Shown: one piece after another, positions 11,581-24,062 of the stretch
Layout of the letters: each line of letters starts with the position of its first letter
Position numbering within the stretch: position 1 is the stretch's first letter
Assembly (NCBI GenBank): GCA_963691815.1
Contig: OY829667.1
Coordinates: 23,262,587 to 23,326,586, forward strand
Origin: Echiichthys vipera
Taxonomy: Eukaryota > Chordata > Actinopteri > Perciformes > Trachinidae
Direction of reading: 5' to 3'
Length of the DNA stretch: 64,000 nucleotides
The notes under the pieces: model-generated
What the model was told of the DNA's origin: nothing
The model's input: only the letters and a program-made list of their open reading frames with translations
The model's database searches: none
Position numbers and translations under genes: made by a program

Positions 11581-12960
11581 CGTTTCATCTCATATTTGTG
11601 GTGTTTTCGTCTGTTTTTAAACGTTTCATCACGTTTTTGTGGTGTTTTTATATGTTTTTAGTTGTTTTGTCATGTTTTTGTGGTGTTTTCATTTGTTTTT
11701 AGTCGTTTTGTCATGTTTTTGTGGAGATTTGCGTCTGTTTTAAGTCGTTTTGTCACATTTTTGTGGTGTTTTCATCTGTTTCAAGTGGTTTCATCACGTT
11801 TTTGTGGTGTTTTCATCTGTTTTTAGTCTTTTTTGCGGTGTCTTGCGTCTGTTTTTAGTCGTTTCATCACGTTTTTGTGGTGTGTTTTGTCTGTTTATAG
11901 TTGTTTTATCACGTTTTTGTGGTGTTTTCATCCGTCTTTAGTCATTTTTGTCACGTTTTTGTGGTGTTTTCATCTGTTTTTAGTCGTTTCATAATGTTTT
12001 TGTGGAGTTTTGCGTCTGTTTTTAGTCGTTTTGTCATGTTTTTGTGGAGTCTTGGTCTGTTTGTAGTCGTTTTGTCAGGTTTTTTTGGTGTTTTCATCTG
12101 TTTTTAGTCTTTTCACCACATTTTTGTTGAGTTTTTCCTCTTTTTTTAGTAGTTTCATCACGGTTTAGTGGTGTTTTTGTCTGTTTTTAGTCGTTTTATC
12201 ACGTTTTTGTGGTGTTTTCATCTGTTTTTAGTCGTTTCATCACGTTTTTGTGGTGTGTTTTGTCTGCTTTTAGTTGTCTTATCACGTTTTGTGGTGTTTT
12301 CATCTGTTTAATCGTTTCATCACGTTTTTGTGGTGTTTTCATCTGTTTTTAGTCATTTTTGTCATGTATTTGTGGTGTTTTCATCTGTTTTAAGTCGTTT
12401 CATAACGCATTTGTGGTGTTTTCGTCTGATTTTAGTCGTTTCATCACGTTTTTGTTGGTGTTTTCGTCTGTTTTTAGTCGTTTTGTCACGTTTTAGTGGT
12501 ATTTTAAACCGTTTTTAGTCGTTTTGTCATGTTTCTGTGGAATATTTTGTCTGTTTTTAGTCGTTTTGCCATGTTTTTGTTGTGTTTTGCGTCTGTTTTT
12601 AGTCGTTTCATCACGTTTTTGTTGTGTTTCGTCTTTTTTTAGTTGTCTTATCACGTTTTGTGGTGTTTTGATCTGTTTTCAGTCGTTTCATCACGTTTTT
12701 GTGGTGTTTTCATCTGTTTTTAGTCATTTTTGTCAAGTATTTGTGGTGTTTTCATCTGTTTTAAGTCGTTTCATAACGTATTTGTGGTGTTTTCGTCTGA
12801 TTTTAGTCGTTTCATCACGTTTTTGTTGGTGTTTTCGTCTGTTTTGTCACGTTTTAGTGGTATTTTAAACAGTTTTTAGTCGTTTTGTCATGTTTCTGTG
12901 GAATTTTTCATCTTTTTTTAGTCGTTTCATCACGTTTTTGTGGTGTTTTCGTCTGTTTTT

Positions 12961-15900
12961 AGTCGTTTTATCACGTTTTTGTGGTGTTTTGATATGTTTT
13001 TAGTTGTTTTGTCATTTTATTTTGGTGTTTTCATTAGTTTTTAGTCGATTCATCACGTTTTTGTTGAGTTTTGCATCTGTTTTTAGTTGTTTCATCACAT
13101 ATTTGTGGTGTTTTCATCTGTTTTTAGTCATTTCATCACGTTTTTGTGGAGTTTTGCGTCTGTTTATAGTCGTTTTGTTACGTTTTAGTTGTGTTTTCAT
13201 CTGTTTTTAGTCGTTTTGTCATATTTCAGTGGAGTTTTGCATCTGTTTTTAGTCGATTTATCATGTTTTTGTGGTGTTTTCATCTGTTTTTAGTCGTTTT
13301 GTCATGTTTTTGTGGAGTTTTGCACGTGTTTTCAGTTGTTTCATCATGTTTTGTGGAGTTTTGCGTCTGTTTTTAGTCGTTTCATTACGTTTTGTGGTGT
13401 TTTCGTCTGTTTTTAGTTGTTTTATCATATTTTTGTGGTGTTTTGATCTTTTTTTGGTCGTTTTGTCACGTTTTTGTGTTTTTTTCATCTGTTTTTAGTC
13501 GTTTTTGTCACCTTTTTGTGGTGCTTCATCTACTTTTAGTAATTTTTGTCACGTTTTTTTGTGGTGTTTTCATCAGTTTTTAGTCGTTTTTTCATGTTTT
13601 TGTGGGGTTTTTTTGTCTGTTTTTAGTCGTTTCATCACGTATTTGTGGTGTTTTCATCTGTTTTTAGTCGTTTCATAATGTTTTTGTGGAGTTTTGCGTC
13701 TGTTTTTAGTCGTTTTGTCATGTTTTTGTGGAGTCTTGGTCTGTTTTTAGTCGTTTTGTCAGGTTTTTTTGGTGTTTTCATCTGTTTTTAGTCGTTTCAT
13801 CACGTTTTTGTTGAGTTTTGCATCTGTTTTTAGTTGTTTCATCACGTTTTTGTGGTGTTTGCCTATGTTTTTAGTTGTTTTGTCATGTTTTTGTGGTGTT
13901 TTCATTTGTTTTTAGTCGTTTTGTCATGTTTTTGTGGAGTTTTGCATCTGTATTCAGTCGTTTCATCATGTTTTGTGGTGTTTTCGTCTGTTTTTAGTCG
14001 TTTTGTCAAGTTTTAGTGGTATTTTAAACAGTTTTTAGTCGTTTCGTCATGTTTCTGTGGAATTTGTCGTCTGTTGTTAGTCGTTTCATCACGTTTTTGT
14101 GGTGTTTTCGTCTGTTTTTAGTCGTTTTGCCATGTTTTTGTGGTGTATTGCGTCTGTTTTAAGTCGTTTCATCTCATATTTGTGGTGTTTTCGTCTGTTT
14201 TTAGTCGTTTCATCACGTTTTTGTGGTGTTTTCATCTGTTTTTAGTTGTTTTGTCACGTTTTTGTGTTTTTTTCGTCTGTTTTTAGTCGTTTCATCTCAT
14301 ATTTGTGGTGTTTTCGTCTGTTTTTAAACGTTTCATCACGTTTTTGTGGTGTTTTTATATGTTTTTAGTTGTTTTGTCATGTTTTTGTGGTGTTTTCATT
14401 TGTTTTTAGTCGTTTTGTCATGTTTTTGTGGAGATTTGCGTCTGTTTTAAGTCGTTTTGTCACATTTTTGTGGTGTTTTCATCTGTTTCAAGTGGTTTCA
14501 TCACGTTTTTGTGGTGTTTTCATCTGTTTTTAGTCTTTTTTGCGGTGTCTTGCGTCTGTTTTTAGTCGTTTCATCACGTTTTTGTGGTGTGTTTTGTCTG
14601 TTTATAGTTGTTTTATCACGTTTTTGTGGTGTTTTCATCCGTCTTTAGTCATTTTTGTCACGTTTTTGTGGTGTTTTCATCTGTTTTTAGTCGTTTCATA
14701 ATGTTTTTGTGGAGTTTTGCGTCTGTTTTTAGTCGTTTTGTCATGTTTTTGTGGAGTCTTGGTCTGTTTGTAGTCGTTTTGTCAGGTTTTTTTGGTGTTT
14801 TCATCTGTTTTTAGTCTTTTCACCACATTTTTGTTGAGTTTTTCCTCTTTTTTTAGTAGTTTCATCACGGTTTAGTGGTGTTTTTGTCTGTTTTTAGTCG
14901 TTTTATCACGTTTTTGTGGTGTTTTCATCTGTTTTTAGTCGTTTCATCACGTTTTTGTGGTGTGTTTTGTCTGCTTTTAGTTGTCTTATCACGTTTTGTG
15001 GTGTTTTCATCTGTTTAATCGTTTCATCACGTTTTTGTGGTGTTTTCATCTGTTTTTAGTCATTTTTGTCATGTATTTGTGGTGTTTTCATCTGTTTTAA
15101 GTCGTTTCATAACGCATTTGTGGTGTTTTCGTCTGATTTTAGTCGTTTCATCACGTTTTTGTTGGTGTTTTCGTCTGTTTTTAGTCGTTTTGTCACGTTT
15201 TAGTGGTATTTTAAACCGTTTTTAGTCGTTTTGTCATGTTTCTGTGGAATATTTTGTCTGTTTTTAGTCGTTTTGCCATATTTTTGTTGTGTTTTGCGTC
15301 TGTTTTTAGTCGTTTCATCACGTTTTTGTTGTGTTTCGTCTTTTTTTAGTTGTCTTATCACGTTTTGTGGTGTTTTGATCTGTTTTCAGTCGTTTCATCA
15401 CGTTTTTGTGGTGTTTTCATCTGTTTTTAGTCATTTTTGTCAAGTATTTGTGGTGTTTTCATCTGTTTTAAGTCGTTTCATAACGTATTTGTGGTGTTTT
15501 CGTCTGATTTTAGTCGTTTCATCACGTTTTTGTTGGTGTTTTCGTCTGTTTTGTCACGTTTTAGTGGTATTTTAAACAGTTTTTAGTCGTTTTGTCATGT
15601 TTCTGTGGAATTTTTCATCTTTTTTTAGTCGTTTCATCACGTTTTTGTGGTGTTTTCGTCTGTTTTTAGTCGTTTTGCCATGTTTTTGTGGTGTTTTGCG
15701 TCTGTTTTTAGTCGTTTCATCACGTGTTTGTGGTGTTTTCATCCGTGTTTAGTTGTTTTTATAATGTTTTTGTGGAGTTTTGCAACTGTTTTTAGTCGTT
15801 TTGTCATGTTTTTGTGGTGTTATCTGTTTTTAAACGTTTTGTCACGTTTTAGTGGTGTTTTCATCTGTTTTCAGTCGTTTTGTCATGTTCCTTTTGAGTT

Positions 15901-17504
15901 TTGCGTCTGTTTTTAATCTTTTTCTCACGTTTTTGTGGTGTCTTGCTTCTGTTTTTAGTCGTTTCATCACGTTCTTTGGTGTGTTTCATCTGTTTTTAGT
16001 TGTTTTATCACGTTTTTGTGGTGTTTTCATCTGTTTTTAGTCGTTTCATCACGTTTTTGTGGTGTGTTTTGTCTGTTTATAGTTGTTTTATCACGTTTTT
16101 GTGGTGTTTTCATCCGTCTTTAGTCGTTTCATCTCATATTTGTGGTGTTTTCGTCTGTTTTTAAACGTTTCATCACGTTTTTGTGGTGTTTTTATATGTT
16201 TTTAGTTGTTTTGTCATGTTTTTGTGGTGTTTTCATTTGTTTTTAGTCGTTTTGTCATGTTTTTGTGGAGATTTGCGTCTGTTTTAAGTCGTTTTGTCAC
16301 ATTTTTGTGGTGTTTTCATCTGTTTCAAGTGGTTTCATCACGTTTTTGTGGTGTTTTCATCTGTTTTTAGTCTTTTTTGCGGTGTCTTGCGTCTGTTTTT
16401 AGTCGTTTCATCACGTTTTTGTGGTGTGTTTTGTCTGTTTATAGTTGTTTTATCACGTTTTTGTGGTGTTTTCATCCGTCTTTAGTCATTTTTGTCACGT
16501 TTTTGTGGTGTTTTCATCTGTTTTTAGTCGTTTCATAATGTTTTTGTGGAGTTTTGCGTCTGTTTTTAGTCGTTTTGTCATGTTTTTGTGGAGTCTTGGT
16601 CTGTTTGTAGTCGTTTTGTCAGGTTTTTTTGGTGTTTTCATCTGTTTTTAGTCTTTTCACCACATTTTTGTTGAGTTTTTCCTCTTTTTTTAGTAGTTTC
16701 ATCACGGTTTAGTGGTGTTTTTGTCTGTTTTTAGTCGTTTTATCACGTTTTTGTGGTGTTTTCATCTGTTTTTAGTCGTTTCATCACGTTTTTGTGGTGT
16801 GTTTTGTCTGCTTTTAGTTGTCTTATCACGTTTTGTGGTGTTTTCATCTGTTTAATCGTTTCATCACGTTTTTGTGGTGTTTTCATCTGTTTTTAGTCAT
16901 TTTTGTCATGTATTTGTGGTGTTTTCATCTGTTTTAAGTCGTTTCATAACGCATTTGTGGTGTTTTCGTCTGATTTTAGTCGTTTCATCACGTTTTTGTT
17001 GGTGTTTTCGTCTGTTTTTAGTCGTTTTGTCACGTTTTAGTGGTATTTTAAACCGTTTTTAGTCGTTTTGTCATGTTTCTGTGGAATATTTTGTCTGTTT
17101 TTAGTCGTTTTGCCATGTTTTTGTTGTGTTTTGCGTCTGTTTTTAGTCGTTTCATCACGTTTTTGTTGTGTTTCGTCTTTTTTTAGTTGTCTTATCACGT
17201 TTTGTGGTGTTTTGATCTGTTTTCAGTCGTTTCATCACGTTTTTGTGGTGTTTTCATCTGTTTTTAGTCATTTTTGTCAAGTATTTGTGGTGTTTTCATC
17301 TGTTTTAAGTCGTTTCATAACGTATTTGTGGTGTTTTCGTCTGATTTTAGTCGTTTCATCACGTTTTTGTTGGTGTTTTCGTCTGTTTTGTCACGTTTTA
17401 GTGGTATTTTAAACAGTTTTTAGTCGTTTTGTCATGTTTCTGTGGAATTTTTCATCTTTTTTTAGTCGTTTCATCACGTTTTTGTGGTGTTTTCGTCTGT
17501 TTTT
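12961..17504 (+). repeat. Higher-order repeat A, copy 2 (4,544 bp)
   Basis: The second complete copy, in exact register with copy 1. Sub-blocks are A 12961-14287, B1 14288-15667, C 15668-16124 and B2 16125-17504. No length difference from copy 1 was seen. It shares G at 13399 and G at 13607 with copy 1, where copy 3 differs. The junction with B2 of copy 1 falls in a stretch shared by both sides (about 12941-12969), as expected for unequal crossing-over within monomer homology. Confidence 0.93.
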
Positions 17505-20500
17505 AGTCGTTTTATCACGTTTTTGTGGTGTTTTGATATGTTTTTAGTTGTTTTGTCATTTTATTTTGGTGTTTTCATTAGTTTTTAGTCGATTCATCAC
17601 GTTTTTGTTGAGTTTTGCATCTGTTTTTAGTTGTTTCATCACATATTTGTGGTGTTTTCATCTGTTTTTAGTCATTTCATCACGTTTTTGTGGAGTTTTG
17701 CGTCTGTTTATAGTCGTTTTGTTACGTTTTAGTTGTGTTTTCATCTGTTTTTAGTCGTTTTGTCATATTTCAGTGGAGTTTTGCATCTGTTTTTAGTCGA
17801 TTTATCATGTTTTTGTGGTGTTTTCATCTGTTTTTAGTCGTTTTGTCATGTTTTTGTGGAGTTTTGCACGTGTTTTCAGTTGTTTCATCATGTTTTGTGG
17901 AGTTTTGCGTCTGTTTTTAGTCGTTTCATTACGTTTTGTGGTATTTTCGTCTGTTTTTAGTTGTTTTATCATATTTTTGTGGTGTTTTGATCTTTTTTTG
18001 GTCGTTTTGTCACGTTTTTGTGTTTTTTTCATCTGTTTTTAGTCGTTTTTGTCACCTTTTTGTGGTGCTTCATCTACTTTTAGTAATTTTTGTCACGTTT
18101 TTTTGTGGTGTTTTCATCAGTTTTTAGTCGTTTTTTCATGTTTTTGTGGGTTTTTTTTGTCTGTTTTTAGTCGTTTCATCACGTATTTGTGGTGTTTTCA
18201 TCTGTTTTTAGTCGTTTCATAATGTTTTTGTGGAGTTTTGCGTCTGTTTTTAGTCGTTTTGTCATGTTTTTGTGGAGTCTTGGTCTGTTTTTAGTCGTTT
18301 TGTCAGGTTTTTTTGGTGTTTTCATCTGTTTTTAGTCGTTTCATCACGTTTTTGTTGAGTTTTGCATCTGTTTTTAGTTGTTTCATCACGTTTTTGTGGT
18401 GTTTGCCTATGTTTTTAGTTGTTTTGTCATGTTTTTGTGGTGTTTTCATTTGTTTTTAGTCGTTTTGTCATGTTTTTGTGGAGTTTTGCATCTGTATTCA
18501 GTCGTTTCATCATGTTTTGTGGTGTTTTCGTCTGTTTTTAGTCGTTTTGTCAAGTTTTAGTGGTATTTTAAACAGTTTTTAGTCGTTTCGTCATGTTTCT
18601 GTGGAATTTGTCGTCTGTTGTTAGTCGTTTCATCACGTTTTTGTGGTGTTTTCGTCTGTTTTTAGTCGTTTTGCCATGTTTTTGTGGTGTATTGCGTCTG
18701 TTTTAAGTCGTTTCATCTCATATTTGTGGTGTTTTCGTCTGTTTTTAGTCGTTTCATCACGTTTTTGTGGTGTTTTCATCTGTTTTTAGTTGTTTTGTCA
18801 CGTTTTTGTGTTTTTTTCGTCTGTTTTTAGTCGTTTCATCTCATATTTGTGGTGTTTTCGTCTGTTTTTAAACGTTTCATCACGTTTTTGTGGTGTTTTT
18901 ATATGTTTTTAGTTGTTTTGTCATGTTTTTGTGGTGTTTTCATTTGTTTTTAGTCGTTTTGTCATGTTTTTGTGGAGATTTGCGTCTGTTTTAAGTCGTT
19001 TTGTCACATTTTTGTGGTGTTTTCATCTGTTTCAAGTGGTTTCATCACGTTTTTGTGGTGTTTTCATCTGTTTTTAGTCTTTTTTGCGGTGTCTTGCGTC
19101 TGTTTTTAGTCGTTTCATCACGTTTTTGTGGTGTGTTTTGTCTGTTTATAGTTGTTTTATCACGTTTTTGTGGTGTTTTCATCCGTCTTTAGTCATTTTT
19201 GTCACGTTTTTGTGGTGTTTTCATCTGTTTTTAGTCGTTTCATAATGTTTTTGTGGAGTTTTGCGTCTGTTTTTAGTCGTTTTGTCATGTTTTTGTGGAG
19301 TCTTGGTCTGTTTGTAGTCGTTTTGTCAGGTTTTTTTGGTGTTTTCATCTGTTTTTAGTCTTTTCACCACATTTTTGTTGAGTTTTTCCTCTTTTTTTAG
19401 TAGTTTCATCACGGTTTAGTGGTGTTTTTGTCTGTTTTTAGTCGTTTTATCACGTTTTTGTGGTGTTTTCATCTGTTTTTAGTCGTTTCATCACGTTTTT
19501 GTGGTGTGTTTTGTCTGCTTTTAGTTGTCTTATCACGTTTTGTGGTGTTTTCATCTGTTTAATCGTTTCATCACGTTTTTGTGGTGTTTTCATCTGTTTT
19601 TAGTCATTTTTGTCATGTATTTGTGGTGTTTTCATCTGTTTTAAGTCGTTTCATAACGCATTTGTGGTGTTTTCGTCTGATTTTAGTCGTTTCATCACGT
19701 TTTTGTTGGTGTTTTCGTCTGTTTTTAGTCGTTTTGTCACGTTTTAGTGGTATTTTAAACCGTTTTTAGTCGTTTTGTCATGTTTCTGTGGAATATTTTG
19801 TCTGTTTTTAGTCGTTTTGCCATATTTTTGTTGTGTTTTGCGTCTGTTTTTAGTCGTTTCATCACGTTTTTGTTGTGTTTCGTCTTTTTTTAGTTGTCTT
19901 ATCACGTTTTGTGGTGTTTTGATCTGTTTTCAGTCGTTTCATCACGTTTTTGTGGTGTTTTCATCTGTTTTTAGTCATTTTTGTCAAGTATTTGTGGTGT
20001 TTTCATCTGTTTTAAGTCGTTTCATAACGTATTTGTGGTGTTTTCGTCTGATTTTAGTCGTTTCATCACGTTTTTGTTGGTGTTTTCGTCTGTTTTGTCA
20101 CGTTTTAGTGGTATTTTAAACAGTTTTTAGTCGTTTTGTCATGTTTCTGTGGAATTTTTCATCTTTTTTTAGTCGTTTCATCACGTTTTTGTGGTGTTTT
20201 CGTCTGTTTTTAGTCGTTTTGCCATGTTTTTGTGGTGTTTTGCGTCTGTTTTTAGTCGTTTCATCACGTGTTTGTGGTGTTTTCATCCGTGTTTAGTTGT
20301 TTTTATAATGTTTTTGTGGAGTTTTGCAACTGTTTTTAGTCGTTTTGTCATGTTTTTGTGGTGTTATCTGTTTTTAAACGTTTTGTCACGTTTTAGTGGT
20401 GTTTTCATCTGTTTTCAGTCGTTTTGTCATGTTCCTTTTGAGTTTTGCGTCTGTTTTTAATCTTTTTCTCACGTTTTTGTGGTGTCTTGCTTCTGTTTTT

Positions 20501-21640
20501 AGTCGTTTCATCACGTTCTTTGGTGTGTTTCATCTGTTTTTAGTTGTTTTATCACGTTTTTGTGGTGTTTTCATCTGTTTTTAGTCGTTTCATCACGTTT
20601 TTGTGGTGTGTTTTGTCTGTTTATAGTTGTTTTATCACGTTTTTGTGGTGTTTTCATCCGTCTTTAGTCGTTTCATCTCATATTTGTGGTGTTTTCGTCT
20701 GTTTTTAAACGTTTCATCACGTTTTTGTGGTGTTTTTATATGTTTTTAGTTGTTTTGTCATGTTTTTGTGGTGTTTTCATTTGTTTTTAGTCGTTTTGTC
20801 ATGTTTTTGTGGAGATTTGCGTCTGTTTTAAGTCGTTTTGTCACATTTTTGTGGTGTTTTCATCTGTTTCAAGTGGTTTCATCACGTTTTTGTGGTGTTT
20901 TCATCTGTTTTTAGTCTTTTTTGCGGTGTCTTGCGTCTGTTTTTAGTCGTTTCATCACGTTTTTGTGGTGTGTTTTGTCTGTTTATAGTTGTTTTATCAC
21001 GTTTTTGTGGTGTTTTCATCCGTCTTTAGTCATTTTTGTCACGTTTTTGTGGTGTTTTCATCTGTTTTTAGTCGTTTCATAATGTTTTTGTGGAGTTTTG
21101 CGTCTGTTTTTAGTCGTTTTGTCATGTTTTTGTGGAGTCTTGGTCTGTTTGTAGTCGTTTTGTCAGGTTTTTTTGGTGTTTTCATCTGTTTTTAGTCTTT
21201 TCACCACATTTTTGTTGAGTTTTTCCTCTTTTTTTAGTAGTTTCATCACGGTTTAGTGGTGTTTTTGTCTGTTTTTAGTCGTTTTATCACGTTTTTGTGG
21301 TGTTTTCATCTGTTTTTAGTCGTTTCATCACGTTTTTGTGGTGTGTTTTGTCTGCTTTTAGTTGTCTTATCACGTTTTGTGGTGTTTTCATCTGTTTAAT
21401 CGTTTCATCACGTTTTTGTGGTGTTTTCATCTGTTTTTAGTCATTTTTGTCATGTATTTGTGGTGTTTTCATCTGTTTTAAGTCGTTTCATAACGCATTT
21501 GTGGTGTTTTCGTCTGATTTTAGTCGTTTCATCACGTTTTTGTTGGTGTTTTCGTCTGTTTTTAGTCGTTTTGTCACGTTTTAGTGGTATTTTAAACCGT
21601 TTTTAGTCGTTTTGTCATGTTTCTGTGGAATATTTTGTCT
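17505..21640 (+). repeat. Higher-order repeat A, copy 3 (truncated)
   Basis: The third copy, in register as A 17505-18831, B1 18832-20211, C 20212-20668 and B2 from 20669. It breaks off near 21640 inside B2, where a GAATATTTTGTCTG monomer runs directly into TTTTGTCACG. Relative to B2 of copy 2, about 288 bp are missing at that point. Two substitutions were noted against copies 1 and 2: A at 17943 and T at 18151. Confidence 0.9.
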
Positions 21641-22140
21641 GTTTTGTCACGTTTTAGTGGTATTTTAAACAGTTTTTAGTCGTTTTGTCATGTTTCTGTG
21701 GAATTTTTCATCTGTTTTTAGTCGTTTCATCACGTTTTTGTGGTGTTTTCGTCTGTTTTTAGTCGTTTTGCCATGTTTTTGTGGTGTTTTGCGTCTGTTT
21801 TTAGTCGTTTCATCACGTGTTTGTGGTGTTTTCATCCGTGTTTAGTTGTTTTTATAATGTTTTTGTGGAGTTTTGCGTCTGTTTTTAGTCGTTTTGTCAT
21901 GTTTTTGTGGTGTTATCTGTTTTTAATCGTTTTGTCACGTTTTAGTGGTGTTTTCATCTGTTTTCAGTCGTTTTGTCATGTTCCTTTGGAGTTTTGCGTC
22001 TGTTTTTAGTCTTTTTCTCACGTTTTTGTGGTGTCTTGCTTCTGTTTTTAGTCGTTTCATCACGTTCTTTGGTGTGTTTCGTCTGTTTTTAGTTGTTTTA
22101 TCACGTTTTTGTGGTGTTTTCATCTGTTTTTAGTCGTTTC
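21641..22140 (+). repeat. Divergent C-like block at the right edge of repeat A
   Basis: It follows the end of B and the C spacer in order (compare 11000-11500), but carries about half a dozen base differences that all three C spacers lack. Examples are GCGTCTG in place of GCAACTG and TTTTTAATCG in place of TTTTTAAACG. It therefore sits outside the recently amplified 4,544-bp unit and may represent an older or differently converted version. Confidence 0.8.
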
Positions 22141-23074
22141 ATAACGTTTTTGTTGAGTTTTGCATCTGTTTTTAATTGTTTCATTACGTTTTTGTGGTGT
22201 TTTCATCTGTTTTTAGTCGTTTTTGTGGTGTCTTGTGTTTGTTTTTAGTCGTTTCATCACGTTTTTGTGATGTGTTTCGTCTGTTTATAGTTGTTTTATC
22301 ACGTTTTTGTGGTATTTTCATCCGTTTTTAGTCTTTTTTGTCACTTTTTTGTGGTGTTTTCATCTGCTTTTAGTCGTTTCATCATATTTTTCTGGAGGTT
22401 TGCGTCTGTCTTTAGTTGTTTTGTCATGTTCTTGTGGTGTTTTCGTCAGTTTTTAGTCGTTTCATCACGTTTTTGTGCTGTTTTCATCTGTTTTTAGTTG
22501 TTTTATCATATTTTTGTGGTGTTTTCATCTGTTTTTAGTCGTTTCATCACGTTTTTGTTGAGTTTTGCATATGTTTTAAGTTGTTTCATCACGGTTTTGT
22601 GGTGTTTTCATCTGTTTTAGGTGGTTTCATCACGTTTTTGTGGTGTTTTCATCTGTTTTTTTAGTTTTTTTTGCGGTGTCTTGCGTCTGTTTTTAGTCGT
22701 TTTGTCATGTTTTTGTGGAGTTTTGCGTGTGTTTTCAGTCGTTTCATCATGTTTTGTGGAGTTTTGCGTCTATTTTTAGTCGTTTCATTACGTTTTGTGG
22801 TGTTTTCGTCTGTTTTTAGTTGTTTTATCATATTTTTGTGATGTTTTGATCTTTTTTTGGTCATTTTGTCACGTTTTTGTGGTGTTTTCATCTACTTTTA
22901 GTCATTTTTGTCACGTTTTTTTGTGGTGTTTTCATCAGTTTTTAGTCGTTTTTTCATGTTTTTGTGGGTTTTTTTCGTCTGTTTTAAGTCGTTTCATCAC
23001 GTATTTGTGGTGTTTTCATCTGTTTTTAGTCGTTTCATAATGTTTTTGTGGAGTTTTGCGTCTGTTTTTAGTCG
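22141..23074 (+). repeat. A-like satellite mosaic
   Basis: Monomer order resembles part of sub-block A: the CATTACGTTTTGTGG monomer near 22790 matches 8840, and the TTTTTTTGGTC monomer near 22850 matches 8906. There are many substitutions and one 32-bp-type truncated monomer near 22665. It forms a bridge from the repeat A block to the D/E block. No gene or foreign insertion is visible. Confidence 0.75.
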
Positions 23075-24062
23075 TTTTGTCATGTTTTTGTGGAGTCTTG
23101 GTCTGTTTGTAGTCGTTTTGTCAGGTTTTTTTGGTGTTTTCATCTGTTTTTAGTCGTTTCATCACGTTTTTGTTCAGTTTTTCCTCTGTTTTTAGTTGTT
23201 TCATCACGGTTTAGTGGTGTTTTCGTCTGTTGTTATTTGTTTTATCATATTTTTGTGGTGTTTTGATCTTTTTTGGGTCGTTTTGTCATGTTTTTGTGGT
23301 GTTTTCATCCGTTTTTAGTCGTTTTGTCTGTCAAGTTTTTGTGGTGTTTTCGTCTGTTTTTAGTCGTTTCATCACGTTTTTGTGTTTTTTTCATCCGTGT
23401 TTAGTCGTTTTTATAACGTTTTTGTGGAGTTTTGCGTCTGTTTTTAGACGTTTTGTCATGTTTTTGTGGTGTTTTCATCCGTTTTTAGTCGTTTTGTCAT
23501 GTTCCTTTGGAGTTTTGCGTCTGTTTTTAAGATGTTTCATCATATTTTTGTGGTTTTATCATCTGTTTTTAGTCATTTTTGTAATGTTTTTGTGATGTTT
23601 TCATCCGTTTTAAGTCGTTTTGTAATGTTTTTGCGGTGTTTTCGTCTGTTTTATGGTCCTTTCATTGCGTTTCGTGGTGTTTTCATCTGTTTTTAGTCGT
23701 TTCATCATGTTTTTGTGGAGTTTTGCGTCTGGTTTAAGTCGTTTTATCACATTTTTGTGTTTTTTTCATCTTTTTTCAAGTCGTTTCATCATGTTTCTGT
23801 GGAGTTTTGCGTCTGTTTTGAGGTGTTTTGTCATGTTCTTGTGGTGTTTTTGTCTGTTTTTAGTCGTTTCATCACGTTTTTGTTGTGTTTTCATCTGTTT
23901 TTAGTCGTTTCATCATGTTTTTGTGGAGTTTTGCATCTGTTTTTAGTCGTTTTGTCATGTCTTTTGGTGTTTTCGTCTGTTTTTAGTCGTTTTGTCACCT
24001 TTTTGTGGTGCTTTCAACCGTTTTTAGTCGTTTTGTAATGTTTTTGTGGTATTTTCGTCTGT
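23075..24062 (+). repeat. Block D, copy 1 (about 0.98 kb)
   Basis: It matches 26206-27193 at a constant offset of 3,131 bp. Landmarks are GGAGTCTTGG near 23091, the TTTGTCTGTCAAG join near 23326, GTTTTTAAGATG near 23523 and TTTTTTCAAGTCG near 23773. The match ends at 24062/27193, where copy 1 continues TTTTTTGGTCG and copy 2 continues TTTTTAGTCG. Confidence 0.85.

Larger units (their letters stand above)
8417..12960 (+). repeat. Higher-order repeat A, copy 1 (4,544 bp)
   Basis: One full unit of a 4,544-bp higher-order repeat. Internal layout: A (8417-9743), B1 (9744-11123), C (11124-11580), B2 (11581-12960). The lengths 1,327 + 1,380 + 457 + 1,380 sum to 4,544. B1 and B2 are near-identical direct copies 1,837 bp apart; the only difference I spotted is A at 10736 versus G at 12573. 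Many landmarks recur at exactly +4,544 and +9,088 bp. The unit contains about 110 monomers, including the 32-bp truncated form and several TTTAAA monomers. Confidence 0.93.
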
